The position numbers and the translations under genes were made by a program. Below are positions 47,802 to 59,099 of a stretch of 64,000 bases of DNA, in pieces. The stretch is taken from NCBI RefSeq assembly GCF_019279795.1, contig NC_056744.1:1509660860-1509724859 (forward strand). The letters run 5' to 3'. The notes below the pieces were generated by a model. It was given only the letters and a program-made list of their open reading frames with translations, did no database searches and was not told the DNA's origin. Every line of letters starts with the position of its first letter. Within the stretch, counting starts at the first letter, position 1. The stretch comes from Protopterus annectens (taxonomy: Eukaryota; Chordata; Ceratodontiformes; Protopteridae).

Positions 47802-48760
47802 TGACATGTCCTAAGGTCGGTTTTGTGTGTACTCTCCAGTCCAGCTGGTGAATATGGGTATTTTGAGGCAATGTTACAACTACCTTATGTACACAGACAA
47901 CCCTCTCCTCTTCAAAACAAACTCAGATATTTGTGAGAGATGCAACTATATAGACAAACTGGAGGCTGAGCTCTCTAGACCCATGACTGGCACAGTCTAT
48001 CAGGAGGAGAAGGTAATCACACACACACCATGACTCTAGTGTCACATAGACCTATAGCAACAGCAGATCAAACACATAAACACACAAAAACATACTCGGA
48101 GGCTCTAAATAAAAATCTGCCTAAGCAGCAGAGACCCCCAAATCAGACACCCAAACAACTGCTTCCACACAACTATACCCACATATCACAAAGTACACAA
48201 TGTCAGTGTGCCACACAGTCACTGCCCTTAAGGCTAAATGACGCACCTAATACACCTGTGATAGGTGACTCTATTACCAGACACACTGACATCCCACTCA
48301 CCAAGCTGAACAAGGTGAAGGTCACTGTAAGCTGTCTGTCAGGTGCCAGGATCCAACACATAACACATGCACTCAGGTCACTCCAAAGCACTTACAGATA
48401 TGACTCCGTCATTGTCCATGCTGGTGTGAATGTCCTGAGACATTCCTCCCTGGACTACATGAAAAGAGACATAGAGGAGCTCTATGATCATGTAGCCCAG
48501 GCCAGTATGACCCTGACCTTGTGTAGCATCTTACCCTCACCACGAATGATGCCACAGTATAAAGACAACATGATCAATTTTAACAGTTGGCTACTGTATT
48601 TGTGTTATTCACAGGGGATCCAGTGTGTTTTGGCCTGGGATGACATGCTCATCATGCCACGTTGCTTCACTAGGGATGGCCTGCACCTGTCACCCCTGGG
48701 CTTTCCAATACTAGCTTAGGCACTTGCCACCCCCATAGTGCCTTTTTTAGACAAGGCTCA
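47802..48760 (+). pseudogene. CR1 ORF1 (SGNH esterase), second copy
   Basis: The start codon region (atgtcctaagg) has an immediate stop. The Cys cluster (CYNYLMYTDN...CERCNY: the second Cys of the first pair is Tyr) and coiled coil lie in 47827-48033. One frame change near 48030 leads into 229 open codons that contain the complete esterase: VIGDSITRHTD, VTVSCLSGARIQHI, VHAGVNVLR (the ND of the usual block is NV here) and RDGLHLSPLG with the Asp-His pair intact. It ends at 48719 with an in-frame TAG after GFPILA. Compared with the other copy, the Asp is kept but the GxND block is damaged. Confidence 0.82.
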
Positions 48761-48814
48761 GAAGACAAACCCACCTCCATAGACAATACAAGGTAAAAGA
48801 AACTAAGGGTAATG

Positions 48815-51599
48815 CTGCTCAATGCCAGAAGTCTACACCTGTAAATGCACACAGTCAAGGCTCTCTTCAGTATGGAGAATATCAATATCTGTGCAGTAAC
48901 ATAAACCTGGTTCAAGGCTCCTGAAAGCACCCCAGCACTACCAGGCTACACTTCATACCATGCTTTTTGGCCACAATAACTGGGCCACACCACAAAAGGA
49001 GGGGGAGTATCCATATACATCAAAGATACACAAACCTCCAGGTTAGTAGCACTACACAAAGCATCGGAGAACATCCATGTGTAACTAACAGTGGACTAAA
49101 CTGCCTTTCAGGTTGTAGCCTGCTACAGACCACCATCCCAAACACAGGGACCCCACTCAGCTTTCCTGAGAACACTGGAGAATATGTAGGTCTCTCCAAA
49201 CACCATTATATTGGGTGACGTCAACTAGCCAAACATTGACTGGGAATACTACTTAAGCCCCAACACCCACGCCCAATGGTTCCTCGAATATATAAACTCA
49301 AATGCTATGGAACAACTGGTCAACACCCCCACAAGAGGGGTGTACATATTGGACCTGGTCATCACCAACATGGGGACTCTATGGTCCACACCATTGGTAT
49401 ACCCCTCATTGGTAAGGTCAGACCATACATTTATCTCACTGGACATCCATATCTCGTCCCCACCCCCAGCCAAGGTAGTCTCGGTGAGGAACTTCTCAAA
49501 AGCAAATGTCACACTTCTCAGAACCGAGGTGGTTTCCTTCAAAGCCCCCGGGCCAGTGAGAACTACAACTCATACCACAGTATCCTGTAGAAACCCATTG
49601 TATGGACACCTACAGGAAAGCATGGATCATGCTATCCCACATGAATCCAAGACTCACTCCTCTAAAGGCAGGTGACCTGTCTGGTGGACCCTGGCCATAA
49701 ATAAGCTATGCAACAAAAGGAGGAGGGTACTACATGATAGAGCAGTATCCCACAAAGGGGAGGCATCTCTGATCACTACTAGCAAGAAGCTACAATCACT
49801 CATAAAATCATCTACGGCCAGCTTCAACAGTAAGACTGCACAAGGCATTAAAGACAATCACAAGGCCTTCTTTAGTTATGTTAGGAACCTGGGTGGCAAC
49901 TCCCAGATATGCTCTGAGTTAGTGCATAATGAAGACAAAATACACTGAACCCACACAAATTGCCAACATCCTGGCAGACAGGTTCAGTGCATATTTCTCC
50001 CCCATCACACAAATGTACAAATGTCCATCCCAACAGAGTGTAGCCTCCCAGAAATCACAGATGGACATGTGAGAGCTGCCCTCTCCAAAGCAATAATAGC
50101 ATCAATGGGACCAGATGGTGTCTCAGGCTGTGTCTTACATGAGCTTCATGAAGAACATAACCCACACATAACGTCACTGTTCAATATCAGACTTACTACA
50201 GGATATGTACCCAAGGACTGGTGTACAGCAACAGTGGTCCTGCTCCACAAAGGTGGTGCCACAAGGGACCCTGGACACTATTGCCCTATAAGCCTGACTA
50301 GCCTGGTCTGCAAAGCTATGGAGTGTATCATCATGGAACTCATAAACAAACATCTGCTACCTCCAGACACTGGATCCTACCCAATTCACCTTTGTTAAGG
50401 GCAGATCTTGCTTCTTGCACCTGGTCGACTTCTTTGAATCGGATATAAGGCCCATATACATAGGTGAGGTAGTCCACACAGCCTACCTGGACCTCCCAAA
50501 AGCCTTTGACACAATACCCCACTCAGGCATCTTAAATATACTCACCAGCTTAGATGTCAACACATATGTCACAAGATGGATTGCAAACTGGATCAGGGAT
50601 AGCACCCACATGGTTGGAATTGCAGGTGCCATGTCAGACTCTACACCAGTTATGTGTGGCATCCCACAAGGCTCAGTTCTGGGACCTCTCTTGTTCAGTA
50701 TATATTTCTCTGAGGTACAGGCTAACACGGGAGGACTATGGTTGACCGAGTTCGCGGATGACTGCATGCTGGGTGCCATAACTGACTCTCCAGCTGACAC
50801 ATGCATCCTCCTAAAGGGTCTCACAGAGATGGATAACTGGTGCCAGAGCCATAGCCTACAGCTAAATGCCATAAAATGCATAGTCATCCCCTTTGGGAAT
50901 AACAAAGTGCACACAGATTACCACAGAGGTGGTAATCCATTACGTACAGAAGGTGTACTTAGGGATTTGGGGACCAAAGTAGAAAGTAATCACTCCTTTG
51001 GGATTCACATTGCCAAAGTGGTTAGGTAGACCTTCTATATCGCCCACCTTATCCCAAACAGTTTCACATCTAACTCAAGAGAGGTCATTGTTAACTTCTA
51101 CTCATCAGGCCCAACCTTGGGATGTACCTTACCCAACACCTGCAGCAACTGTAATGACCCCAAAGGTACATCACCAAGTGGAATGGGAGACTCATGCAGA
51201 TGCCCTACACAGTTCAGCTACAGAAACCCCAGCTGTATTCAGTTGCTTACCACCTACCCAGATGCGATCTGTGCCTGCCGTATACAGCCATGTCCAACCC
51301 AGACTTATTGGTCATGCTCCACCTCAGGATATCAGAATCCCTTACAGCTACAGGCTCCAGGGACTTCTACCTCACCACAGGATTATTAGGACATGCTGGA
51401 GGGACAGATTCATATCCCAGAAGCTCCGCTCACTCTGGAATGTAATCCCAGTCCAAGTTAGGCAGACCCCTCACTGTCCCTCTTCAGGGGAAATCTTGAT
51501 GAGTGGATGGGTGATCATACGTTTACCCCGGGATCTCTTCTGGGTCCCTGCTAGACAGAGGCACAATACACTGCCTGTACAACGGCTATCTTATGTGAC
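48815..51599 (+). pseudogene. CR1 ORF2 (EN + RT), second copy
   Basis: The endonuclease can be traced from LLNARSLHL (48830) through a frame-shifted middle to YIKLKCYG..., LDLVITNMG and RSDHTFISL (49410-49450), where the SDH motif is intact. The RT follows in several frames: MGPDGVSGCVLHEL (50108), VLLHKGGATRDPG, CPISLTSL, AYLDLPKAFDTIPHSG (50480), CGIPQGSVLGPLLFS (50660) and catalytic FADDCMLG (50750). The thumb carries stops near 51030, and the C-terminal CWRDRFISQKLRSLWN (51395) is clear. It is inactive because of at least five frame breaks, but both catalytic signatures survive. Confidence 0.87.
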
Positions 51600-51719
51600 C
51601 TACTATTCAAAGGCACAGTATACTAGTCTACAGGGTGGTGAAAGCCAAACACACTCTGGCTAGGCTTATGAATGCCCTAGGGCTGATACCTAGTATCAAC
51701 CTATGTACCTATGATAATG

Positions 51720-52225
51720 TTTGTAGTGCACATTGTTTATTGATGATACTGACTGCCAGCTTGTTATCTTCTTTGCTTTCTCACTTTCTATGTACAACCT
51801 ATGTATCTGTAGTACATCTTTGATTATGACAGGGTTCCAAGATGTTATATATGTGTCTGTTGTCTTATAACTGTGTGCACAAGGCAGGATTGGTAGCTAG
51901 TGAGAGGTTCCTGGGTTAACATGTGAACTGCCAGATATGTCTGGCCCACTGCTGCAGTCAGATATGGCCTAAGTGTGTGAGTATGCCCAGTGTGACCTTT
52001 CAGTATGTTGCTGTCTGGAGTCCACTACATTTGTTACCATGTGTGAACACGCTCAGTATTAACATGTATACTATGTGTGTTTGAAATCAAATTATATTTA
52101 TACTGTAGGGCTCACCTTTGTGTCATAACTCGACATGAATTATGCTGTGCCTGCAGGGTTTCCATGAAACACTTTGCATAGACTTATCAACATGTCTTCA
52201 TACAGGCTGAACAGTGAAATACTGT
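51720..52225. other. Unassigned sequence
   Basis: No gene or clear repeat is recognised between the CR1 end and the tRNA-like repeat. Confidence 0.35.
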
Positions 52226-52305
52226 TGTGGTTTAGTGGCTCAGTATTGTGACTATAGTGCACAGTATCCTGGGTTTGAGGCCTGTCACTGCTTTAAATTT
52301 TCATA
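52226..52305 (+). repeat. tRNA-derived SINE-like head
   Basis: TGTGGTTTAGTGGCTC (A-box-like) and CCTGGGTTTGAGGCC (B-box-like) lie about 35 bases apart. It is the same family as 32876-32955, with matching words between the boxes (tgact.t.gtgca.agt.tcc). Confidence 0.6.
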
Positions 52306-52377
52306 CTGACCAGACCAGACTGCTTAAGGTCCAGTAAAGCATATATGTGCATGTTTACCTGCTTTTGCTCACCTGTG

Positions 52378-52470
52378 CCCAACCTTGACCAGACTTGCCC
52401 AACATTGCTCAACATTTTCCAACATTGCTGAACGTTGGCCAATATTGCTCAACATTGCCCATAGTTGTGC
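52378..52470. repeat. ~12-14 bp minisatellite
   Basis: Repeated CAACATTGC/CAACATTTTC/CAATATTGC words run through the stretch. A similar TTGCCCA word also occurs in the repeat at 25809. Confidence 0.75.
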
Positions 52471-52699
52471 CAGTTAGTGTGCATGATTATGTTTACATAT
52501 ACTAAGTAGTAGAAAATCTGTTTAGCATTGCTTTATATTGCTTAAAACAAGGCAATCATTACTCAGGTGGTGATGCAGGGCTGCCTATGTCGGATGCACA
52601 TACTACACTCCCTATACATGTTTGAAAACAGGTAGTGTCAAGTTAGGCATCCCTTTTACTATATGTGCGGGTCAGGGAGAGCTATCATTTCCAGGGTTC

Positions 52700-53751
52700 C
52701 TACTGAGCCAGTGTATGTGCTATGCGTAGCCTCTTTGCCAAGGCCAAAGCATACTGGGCACACCTCCTTCTGCCTACTGGGGCAGGCTCAGGTTGTTCCT
52801 CCTCCGAGTCACGCTCTGCCTGTGATGGCCTTGGCAATGGTGGGGGGCTGTTTGACCCGAGCCTATGCTGATCCAGCTGCAGCTGTTTTCGCAGGATCAT
52901 ATTATGTAGCATAGTACATACCATGACAATTTGGGTACATGTAGTTGGTGAATACTGCAAGGCTCCACCAGATGAGTACAGGCACCGGAACCGTGACTTA
53001 AGCAGCCCAAACACATGCTCGATTACATTTCGTGTTTGTGTGTGTGCCTCATTATGGCATTCCTGTTCAGGTGTGTGTGCATTTCTGATGGGTATCAGCC
53101 ACGGTTCCAGTGCATATCCAGCATCCCCCACTAGGTGACAATGAGGGATATCCCCATTGGCAAATGTTTGGTAGAGCTGTGTCAGATGCCAAATATGGGA
53201 ATCGTGGTAGCTTCCAGGGCTACATTCATTATTATGCCCTGGGCATCACACATGACCTGGCAGTTGATGGAGGGGAAGCCCTTGCAATTAATGTAGGCCC
53301 TACCCCACTCACTGGCTGGTGCTTTGATGCGTATGTGCGTGCAGTCTATTGCACCCACTACCTCAGGGTATTCCGCTATTTGCTGGAAAAGATGCATATT
53401 GCTGGCCAATACCTCACGGGAATTGGGGAAATATACATGATCACCGACATGTGCTGACATGGCATCCAGGAACTGGTGCAGTACCCTGGTTGCTGATGCC
53501 TGTGAAATCCCCATCATATCACCAGTTGGTCGCTGGAAGGTACCTGTTGCTAGTATTCTTAGGCCAACACATACCTTGGTTTCCACTGGGATGGGTTCCC
53601 CTCTGTTTGTTCTGTGTGTGAGGTGCGGCCTGCACAACTCAACAATTTGCTGCAGGAGGTCTCTGTCCACTCTATAGTGCTCCACTATCTCCAGCTCATG
53701 TAGCCCCTGGTAGGTTACCCTGGGCCTGTACACTCTTCTCAGTCTCCTCAC
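52700..53751 (-). pseudogene. PIF/Harbinger (HARBI1-like) DDE transposase
   Basis: On the minus strand, MRRLRRVYRPRV opens at 53751. An N-terminal helical region and a helix-turn-helix-like segment (GDMMGISQASATRVLHQFLD) precede the DDE_Tnp_4-type catalytic core. First Asp: VVGAIDCTHIRI (about residue 140). Then PGSYHDSHIWHL after a frameshift with a small deletion near 53200. Second Asp: HLVGDAGYALEPW. Glu: TRNVIEHVFGLLKSRFRCL. An acidic Glu/Pro tail and a basic C-terminus end at 52700. The total is about 350 residues, the usual HARBI1 length. All three catalytic residues are present; only the frame break disables it. The transposase cuts and pastes with the Myb-like partner, whose gene lies convergent at 40785-43603. 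Confidence 0.92.
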
Positions 53752-53759
53752 TGTGGGTT

Positions 53760-54055
53760 ACTCAGCAGCATTTGCATTGTCACCACCCTCAACATGTTGC
53801 ATATGTCACCTTATGGCAGCCCCTAAGATAGTTTTTGTCTCAGTAAAGCTTTTAAGTTTTCACTTCTCTTAGTATACTGCAGTGCTGCAGTGTCTCTGAG
53901 AAAAACATGGTGGAATGTTGTTTGCAGAGTTTTAATTGCTGGGCTGGGCTAGTGTACTGCCTGTGTAATTGCCTGATTCTGATTGTTTTCATCTGCTAGC
54001 TCTGCTGATTCTCCCTGGTTGCCTTCCTACTCTTTGTTGTACTTCCCTTTCCCTT
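53760..54055. other. Upstream region of the transposase
   Basis: This would be the promoter or 5' UTR of the minus-strand transposase. No additional exon is recognised. Confidence 0.35.
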
Positions 54056-54059
54056 TCTG

Positions 54060-54300
54060 TTTCCACAGGGGGCAGCACCGTGCACACAAGCGCAAACACG
54101 CGCACACCAGCTCACACACACGCACACATGCTTACATGGCCTAACACTTGCTAATTCCTGCTTAAACGCGCGCACACAGGCGCAACCCACTTACACAGAT
54201 TTAAACATCCTTACACATACTTACTCCGGCTTAAACGCATGCACACAGTCTTTCTCGGGTTCCCGGGAGTGCACACACGCGTGAACACATTGCAACCACT
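54060..54300. repeat. Possible Harbinger terminal region
   Basis: The stretch is dense in CACACGCGC, TTACAC and TTTAAACG/TTAAACGC words. Its reverse complement resembles the foldback zone of the 590 bp repeats (GTTAGxGGGAGTAAG, TTTAAGC). This fits a transposon end with subterminal motifs. No exact terminal inverted repeat or 3-bp target duplication was fixed. Confidence 0.35.
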
Positions 54301-54743
54301 TCAACCAGAAACTTTAGTGTTATCCACGGCATACACCTTCTATTTCTTGACTTTAGCTAGGATACCTGGTGACACACCTCTTCCAGTGATGTGTAACTGA
54401 CAGTAGACACATGCCACTCTGCTCCAATGAACTTACATTCTTTCATACATACCCCCCATCATGATGTCACCTATCTTCTACTCTGTTACTCCCCTTATTC
54501 TACTCTTACACTCCACTGACTGTGCTCATTTGCTATGTGAACTTGGGATTCAGTATCCTTACCCTCATTTGCATAGGATTGCCTACTTATGTTTGGTTAC
54601 ATCTCTTAGACTTAGTTCCCCCCTTAGCAACCTCTACTCAGTATCCATGTTGTCTTCAGCCTTCCATTCACTTGCATTGTATAGTATGATATTCTATAAT
54701 TTCCCAATTTGTGCCTTTTAATTTTTGGTTTTCTGTTTTTTAG

Positions 54744-55187
54744 AGCGCAGCACATTTGTGCGATGCTGCGCTATGCTTAAACCTCGGTGATCAAGGAAAA
54801 AAAAAAATTAATTTTTCAATATTGCATCAGGAAACATTGCCAATGGCCGTATATTTGGCCATTGGCATGCTTCCTCAACCTGATGCAGCCTTTATTTGGA
54901 GCTGTCACGGCTTCGTTTTGCTATTTGCAGAACGGTACTCAGTTGTCAACTGAGTACACTTCTGCAAATAACACTGCTCTTACTCGGACAGGTCCGGGTT
55001 TCCTGGATCACAAATTTACCTCATTTGTATGCCTTTCGGCAGCAAATGAGGTAATTTGCATATCCTAACCCTGTCCATGTAAGAGCTGTTTTAAGAGCTC
55101 TCTTGCACTCCCCTGCCGGCTGTTCCTGGATCACTCGTCGGACATGTTGGCTGCATGGAGTCTTACTCTAGTCTTAGACTCCGTGCA
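54744..55187. repeat. Chain of strong hairpins
   Basis: Successive inverted repeats are as follows. AGCGCAGCA/TGCTGCGCT (54744-54772). TGCATCAGG...GCCAATGGCC/GGCCATTGGC...CCTGATGCA (54823-54887). ATTTGCAGAA plus GTACTCAGTTG/CAACTGAGTAC plus TTCTGCAAAT (54923-54969). CTCTTAC..GGACAGG/CCTGTCC..GTAAGAG (54977-55085), which encloses TTACCTCATTTG/CAAATGAGGTAA (55016-55054). GCATGGAGTCT/AGACTCCGTGC (55153-55186). The words tcctggatcac occur twice (about 55001 and 55124). No coding frame explains this; it may be a structured MITE or hairpin RNA locus. Confidence 0.85.
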
Positions 55188-55189
55188 AG

Positions 55190-56270
55190 CCTTCATGAAT
55201 CCAGCCTACTGCAACTGCAATCTCAGGACAACATCAGAAAATTTAGAAAAGACTTTTACACAAATCATAGTGTTTATTACAGGGAAGAAGCAGGTGTTGT
55301 ACACAAATCTCTGGAACTATGCTGTGACAGGGTGTTTTATTTCCTGTTCTTTCATTGTTGAAATCCATGTATTCCTCCTCATTCTGAAACTATGCTGTAG
55401 TGGCTGTTTCAACATCAATTATTATTAAAAAGTATGGGAATAGGATGCTGTTAAATAAAATTAATAATTCAATACACAGGAGGTTCAGATTCAAAAGTTT
55501 ATTAGTGTACACCAGGAGGCAAAAAAACATACAGGTACAGAATTTTGTCTGGCATGAAACAGGAAGCACACAATTTTATATAGGTTTAACATTTAAGCTA
55601 TGCCCACCTTACTGGCGTGATATGTCACGGGGCATCTACATCACTTTAGCTTACAAGCCTCTATTCTTTTAATATGCTGATGCAGTATGTTTTAACAAAC
55701 TTTTCCTCTAGATACAATACGGCCTTGCTATCCAGCTGGTCAGTCATAATGTCTTTCTGTAAAGTTACTTATTCAAGGTTTCATATCAGTTCAAATACAA
55801 TAGCAGATTCAGTATTTAGCATTCATATTTGTTCACTGTTTCACTTTCTTTACCAGCTGTGTTTTTATCTCACAAGGACAAGTTACTTCATGCAGGAAGA
55901 GAAGATTTCATTATTTACAAGGACTAGTTATCTCATCAGGAAGGAGCGGAAGATTTACACATTTAATTTCCTGACCCAGCAGATAATCACTTATGAAAAG
56001 CATAAACATTAAGCTTGCTGAGCTGGCAGCTGCCAGGGTCTGGGGTCAAAGCACACTGCAGTTTCAGAAGCTACTTGCATTTACTCATGAATTTATCCCT
56101 TCTGTTATATGATTAATAGAATAAAATGCATTATAAACTACCTTGCTTCTAAACTAGCATTTCACATATATTTAAATACATATTTTTCTAACAGTTGCAC
56201 AAAACTATACTGATAGCAAAATGTTCTGCATAATATGACTCACTTTTAATGAATGTTGGACATTATCCAG
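55190..56270. other. Unassigned AT-rich sequence
   Basis: No gene is recognised. On the minus strand an AATAAA followed by cttttgaatctgaacctcct (near 55500) looks like the R region of an LTR, but no second LTR, primer site or coding region supports that. Confidence 0.3.
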
Positions 56271-56274
56271 TTTC

Positions 56275-56560
56275 CTTCTGTTTATTTATTTATTTGACAT
56301 TTGTTAACTGGGTTAGTCCAATTGAGCTAGAAGCCCATTTTCAGTGGAGACCCGAGGAGAAAAGCTCCAAGGAAATTACATATATAACATCACAGTAATA
56401 CAGAAACATATAATCTGGGTTATACATAATAGTTATTGGGAAATGGTACAAATAGGAAAATACAAAACAAAAAAAGGAGAGAGTACAAAAACAAAGTGGT
56501 ATCTTTGACTGTGTACAATATCTATTTACAACCAAGTCTAGTTGGAGGGTGGGGAGACAG
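56275..56560 (-). repeat. Dispersed LINE/SINE-like 3' end, copy 1
   Basis: On the minus strand the sequence runs through gagcttttctcctcgggtct and tgggcttctagctcaattgg to an (ATAA)n-like tail (56280-56294). It matches 61728-62015 in sequence and layout, so it is a family with a tandem-A-rich 3' tail. Confidence 0.65.
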
Positions 56561-57077
56561 AGTGAGTTGAGAGATGTGAGGTAAGGTTGGAAAAGGGTAA
56601 GAGGAATTTAGGTTGGTTCCTCACAGTACACTCTTATCCAGCAGGGCATGTTTAAAAGTATATACTCTTATCCAGCAGGGCGTATTTAAAAGTATAGCAC
56701 TCTCATCCTATATTGTACTGTAAAAGTGTGAAAAGAATGTTACTGTGCCATTTATATTGGGGTACAGTATTTGCTTGTGTAAGAAATGCATGACATTGAG
56801 TTTTTTTTCTGCTGGTGGCTTTCAGATACTTCTTTAATAACATCCATTTCCAGGATAGTAGGGAGATGGACTGCATAAGGATACACAAAACACAAGAACA
56901 AAGAAGATGCACTGCCACGGGTTTGAATGGAGTGATAAAGATTCAGTTTTCAAAAAGTGCATAAACAACCTTTAATATATGAGATGGGGTGTGGAAGTTC
57001 TGTGACCAAAACCTTTTCTCTGACATCAAATGTAATCAATAAATTAAAACGTGAAGATACTTGATAGTTTGTTTTAT
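56560..57077. other. Unassigned sequence
   Basis: It contains a short direct repeat (ctcttatccagcagggc at about 56631 and 56667). No gene is recognised. Confidence 0.4.
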
Positions 57078-58935
57078 TTATTAATATCCAACTTTGAATC
57101 CAAATTGGCCACATCTACTAGAGACAATCATAAGGCCTTCTTCACATATGTCCGTAGTCTCAAAGGAAGCACCAAGATCTGTTTAGAACTGGTGGTGAAG
57201 GACACTATATACACAAATGCTGCAGATATAGCCAATCTACTGTCCGACATATTCAGTGAAAACTTCTCCCCTCTGTCCCTGCCAACAGTAAATCAGGACA
57301 TCCCCAGTACCTGACCCCCACCCCTTATCTCTAGGGAACAGGTCATCACTGCCCTCTCAAAGGCAAAAAAAATACAGCCTCCATGGGACCCGATAACATC
57401 CCAGGCTGCATCCTAGATGAACTCAGGCATGAACTTTCAGCACCATTAGGCACCCTATTCAACCAAAACCTGAGTACCAACTTTGTTCCAGCTGAGTGGA
57501 GGGCAGCCACTGTCATTCCTTTACACAAAGATGGAGCATCCATCGATCAGGGAAATTATAGACCCATCAGCCTAACTAGCCTGATCTGCAACACCATGGA
57601 ATGGATTATCATGGACCTCATTAACAGGGACATTGGCAACCTCCAAACACTGGACCCCACACAGTTTGGCTTTGTCAAGGGGAGGTCAGGTCTGTGAAAT
57701 GTGATTGACTTCTTTGAGACAGTTACCAAAGCCGTGGACAAGGGGAAGATGGTGCACACCACCTACCTTGACCTGGCCAAAGCCTTCAACACTATTCCCC
57801 ACTCGGGTATAATAGATAAACTCTCTTAACTAGGCATAAATCCATAGGTTACCAGATGGTAGCAAACTGGCTCACTGTTAGAACCCACATAATCAAAATA
57901 GGGGAAGTCACCTCAAGCAGTATACCCATAATGAGTGGTGTACCCCAGAGATCAGTTTTGAGGCCTCTGTTATTCGGGATATACTTCTCTGAGGTGCAGG
58001 CAAAAACCAGTGGGCTAAGTTTGTAGACAACTGCAAGCTAGGCGCAGTCATCAATTCCCCAAGTGATGTGGCCGTCCTCCAATAGGGTCTCACCCAAACA
58101 AATGACTGGTACCAGAAACATGGCCTCAAGCTGAATGCCAAAAAATGCATCATCATCCCCTTTGGGGAGATTGACGTCCCCACATATTATCACATTATAA
58201 CAACATCCTAAGTACACAATCAGTAATGAGGGATTTGAGAAACCAGGTTGATAGCAACCTGACCTTTGACCACCATGTTGCTTGCATTGTACGGAAAGCT
58301 TTCTACATGGCCCACCTCATAAGTAAGGTTATCTCATCCAGGGACAAAGGGTCATAACATCCCTGTATTCTTCCCTTATAATGCCAATTTATGAGTACAA
58401 AAAGTACCTCGCAAAGCACATGCAGCAAATGGAGAGACCACAGAGGTTCCTCACCAGGAGAATCCAGGGCCTCAAACATCTACCCTATATAGATAGGCTA
58501 AAAGCCCTATCCCTCTACTCAGTTTCATACAGACTCCTCAGAGGTGACCTCTGTCTGACATACAAAGCAATCTTAGACCCTACCTTGATGGGACTGCTGC
58601 ATATCTGCAAGTCAAGCTCCACTCGAGTAACCCCTACATGTGACCTCAACTTGGTCTGCGATATCAATAGGACTTGTTGGTGGGACAGATTTGTGTCCCA
58701 GAGACTCCCCCATCTGTGGAATAGACTCCCTCTCCACGTCAAACAGAGTACCTCATTACCCCTTTTTAAGTGCAACCTGGATAACTGGATGGTAAACAGA
58801 AAATACACCTCAGGTATTCCACCTGTGTCCCTGCTGGACATGGGCTTTGGGTGCTGACTTGTCTAAACATGGTCTGAACTCTTGGCTAGGCTTATAAGGG
58901 CCTCAGGGCCAATAGTCTAGTAACCTCAGAAGTTC
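57078..58935 (+). pseudogene. 5'-truncated CR1: RT and 3' end
   Basis: It starts in the linker before the RT (SKLATSTRDNHKAFFTYV) and contains MGPDNIPGCILDELRHEL (57383), VIPLHKDGASIDQGNYRPIS, TQFGFVKGRS, YLDLAKAFNTIPHSG, SGVPQRSVLRPLLFG, and a catalytic box reading FVDNCKLG near 58020, in which the second catalytic Asp is Asn. Frames break at about 57315, 57700 and 58015. The C-terminal 158 codons (58381-58857) are intact with RTCWWDRFVSQRLPHLWN and a natural stop. The shared 3' UTR ggctaggcttataagggcct (58881) closes the element. Dead copy. Confidence 0.87.
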
Positions 58936-59099
58936 TTCAAAACAATATTTTTTCTGTCCGAATTTCAACTGGTTAAGTGGGAAGAAACGTCAACATGAGC
59001 CACTCAAGAAATGGTACTCACGATTCCTGTGTGAAAAAAGACATTCAGTCAATATTATCTAGTATATAGAATAATGCAAAAATGACAAAGCAGACTTTA

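Larger units (their letters stand above)
47800..51715 (+). mobile_element. Near full-length CR1-type LINE, second copy
   Basis: It has the same organisation as the element at 26033-29985 but lies on the plus strand. ORF1 runs from about 47802 to 48760, ORF2 from about 48815 to 51599, then the shared 3' UTR (ggctaggcttatgaatgccc at 51658) ending in cctatgtacctatg without a perfect tandem tail. The element sits within Harbinger-related DNA, between the Myb-like gene and the transposase. Confidence 0.88.

Noticed and set aside
55400-56030. Possible solo LTR of a retrovirus-like element on the minus strand
   Set aside because: An AATAAA with a plausible R-like sequence is present, but there is no TG...CA boundary, target duplication, primer site or internal coding region.
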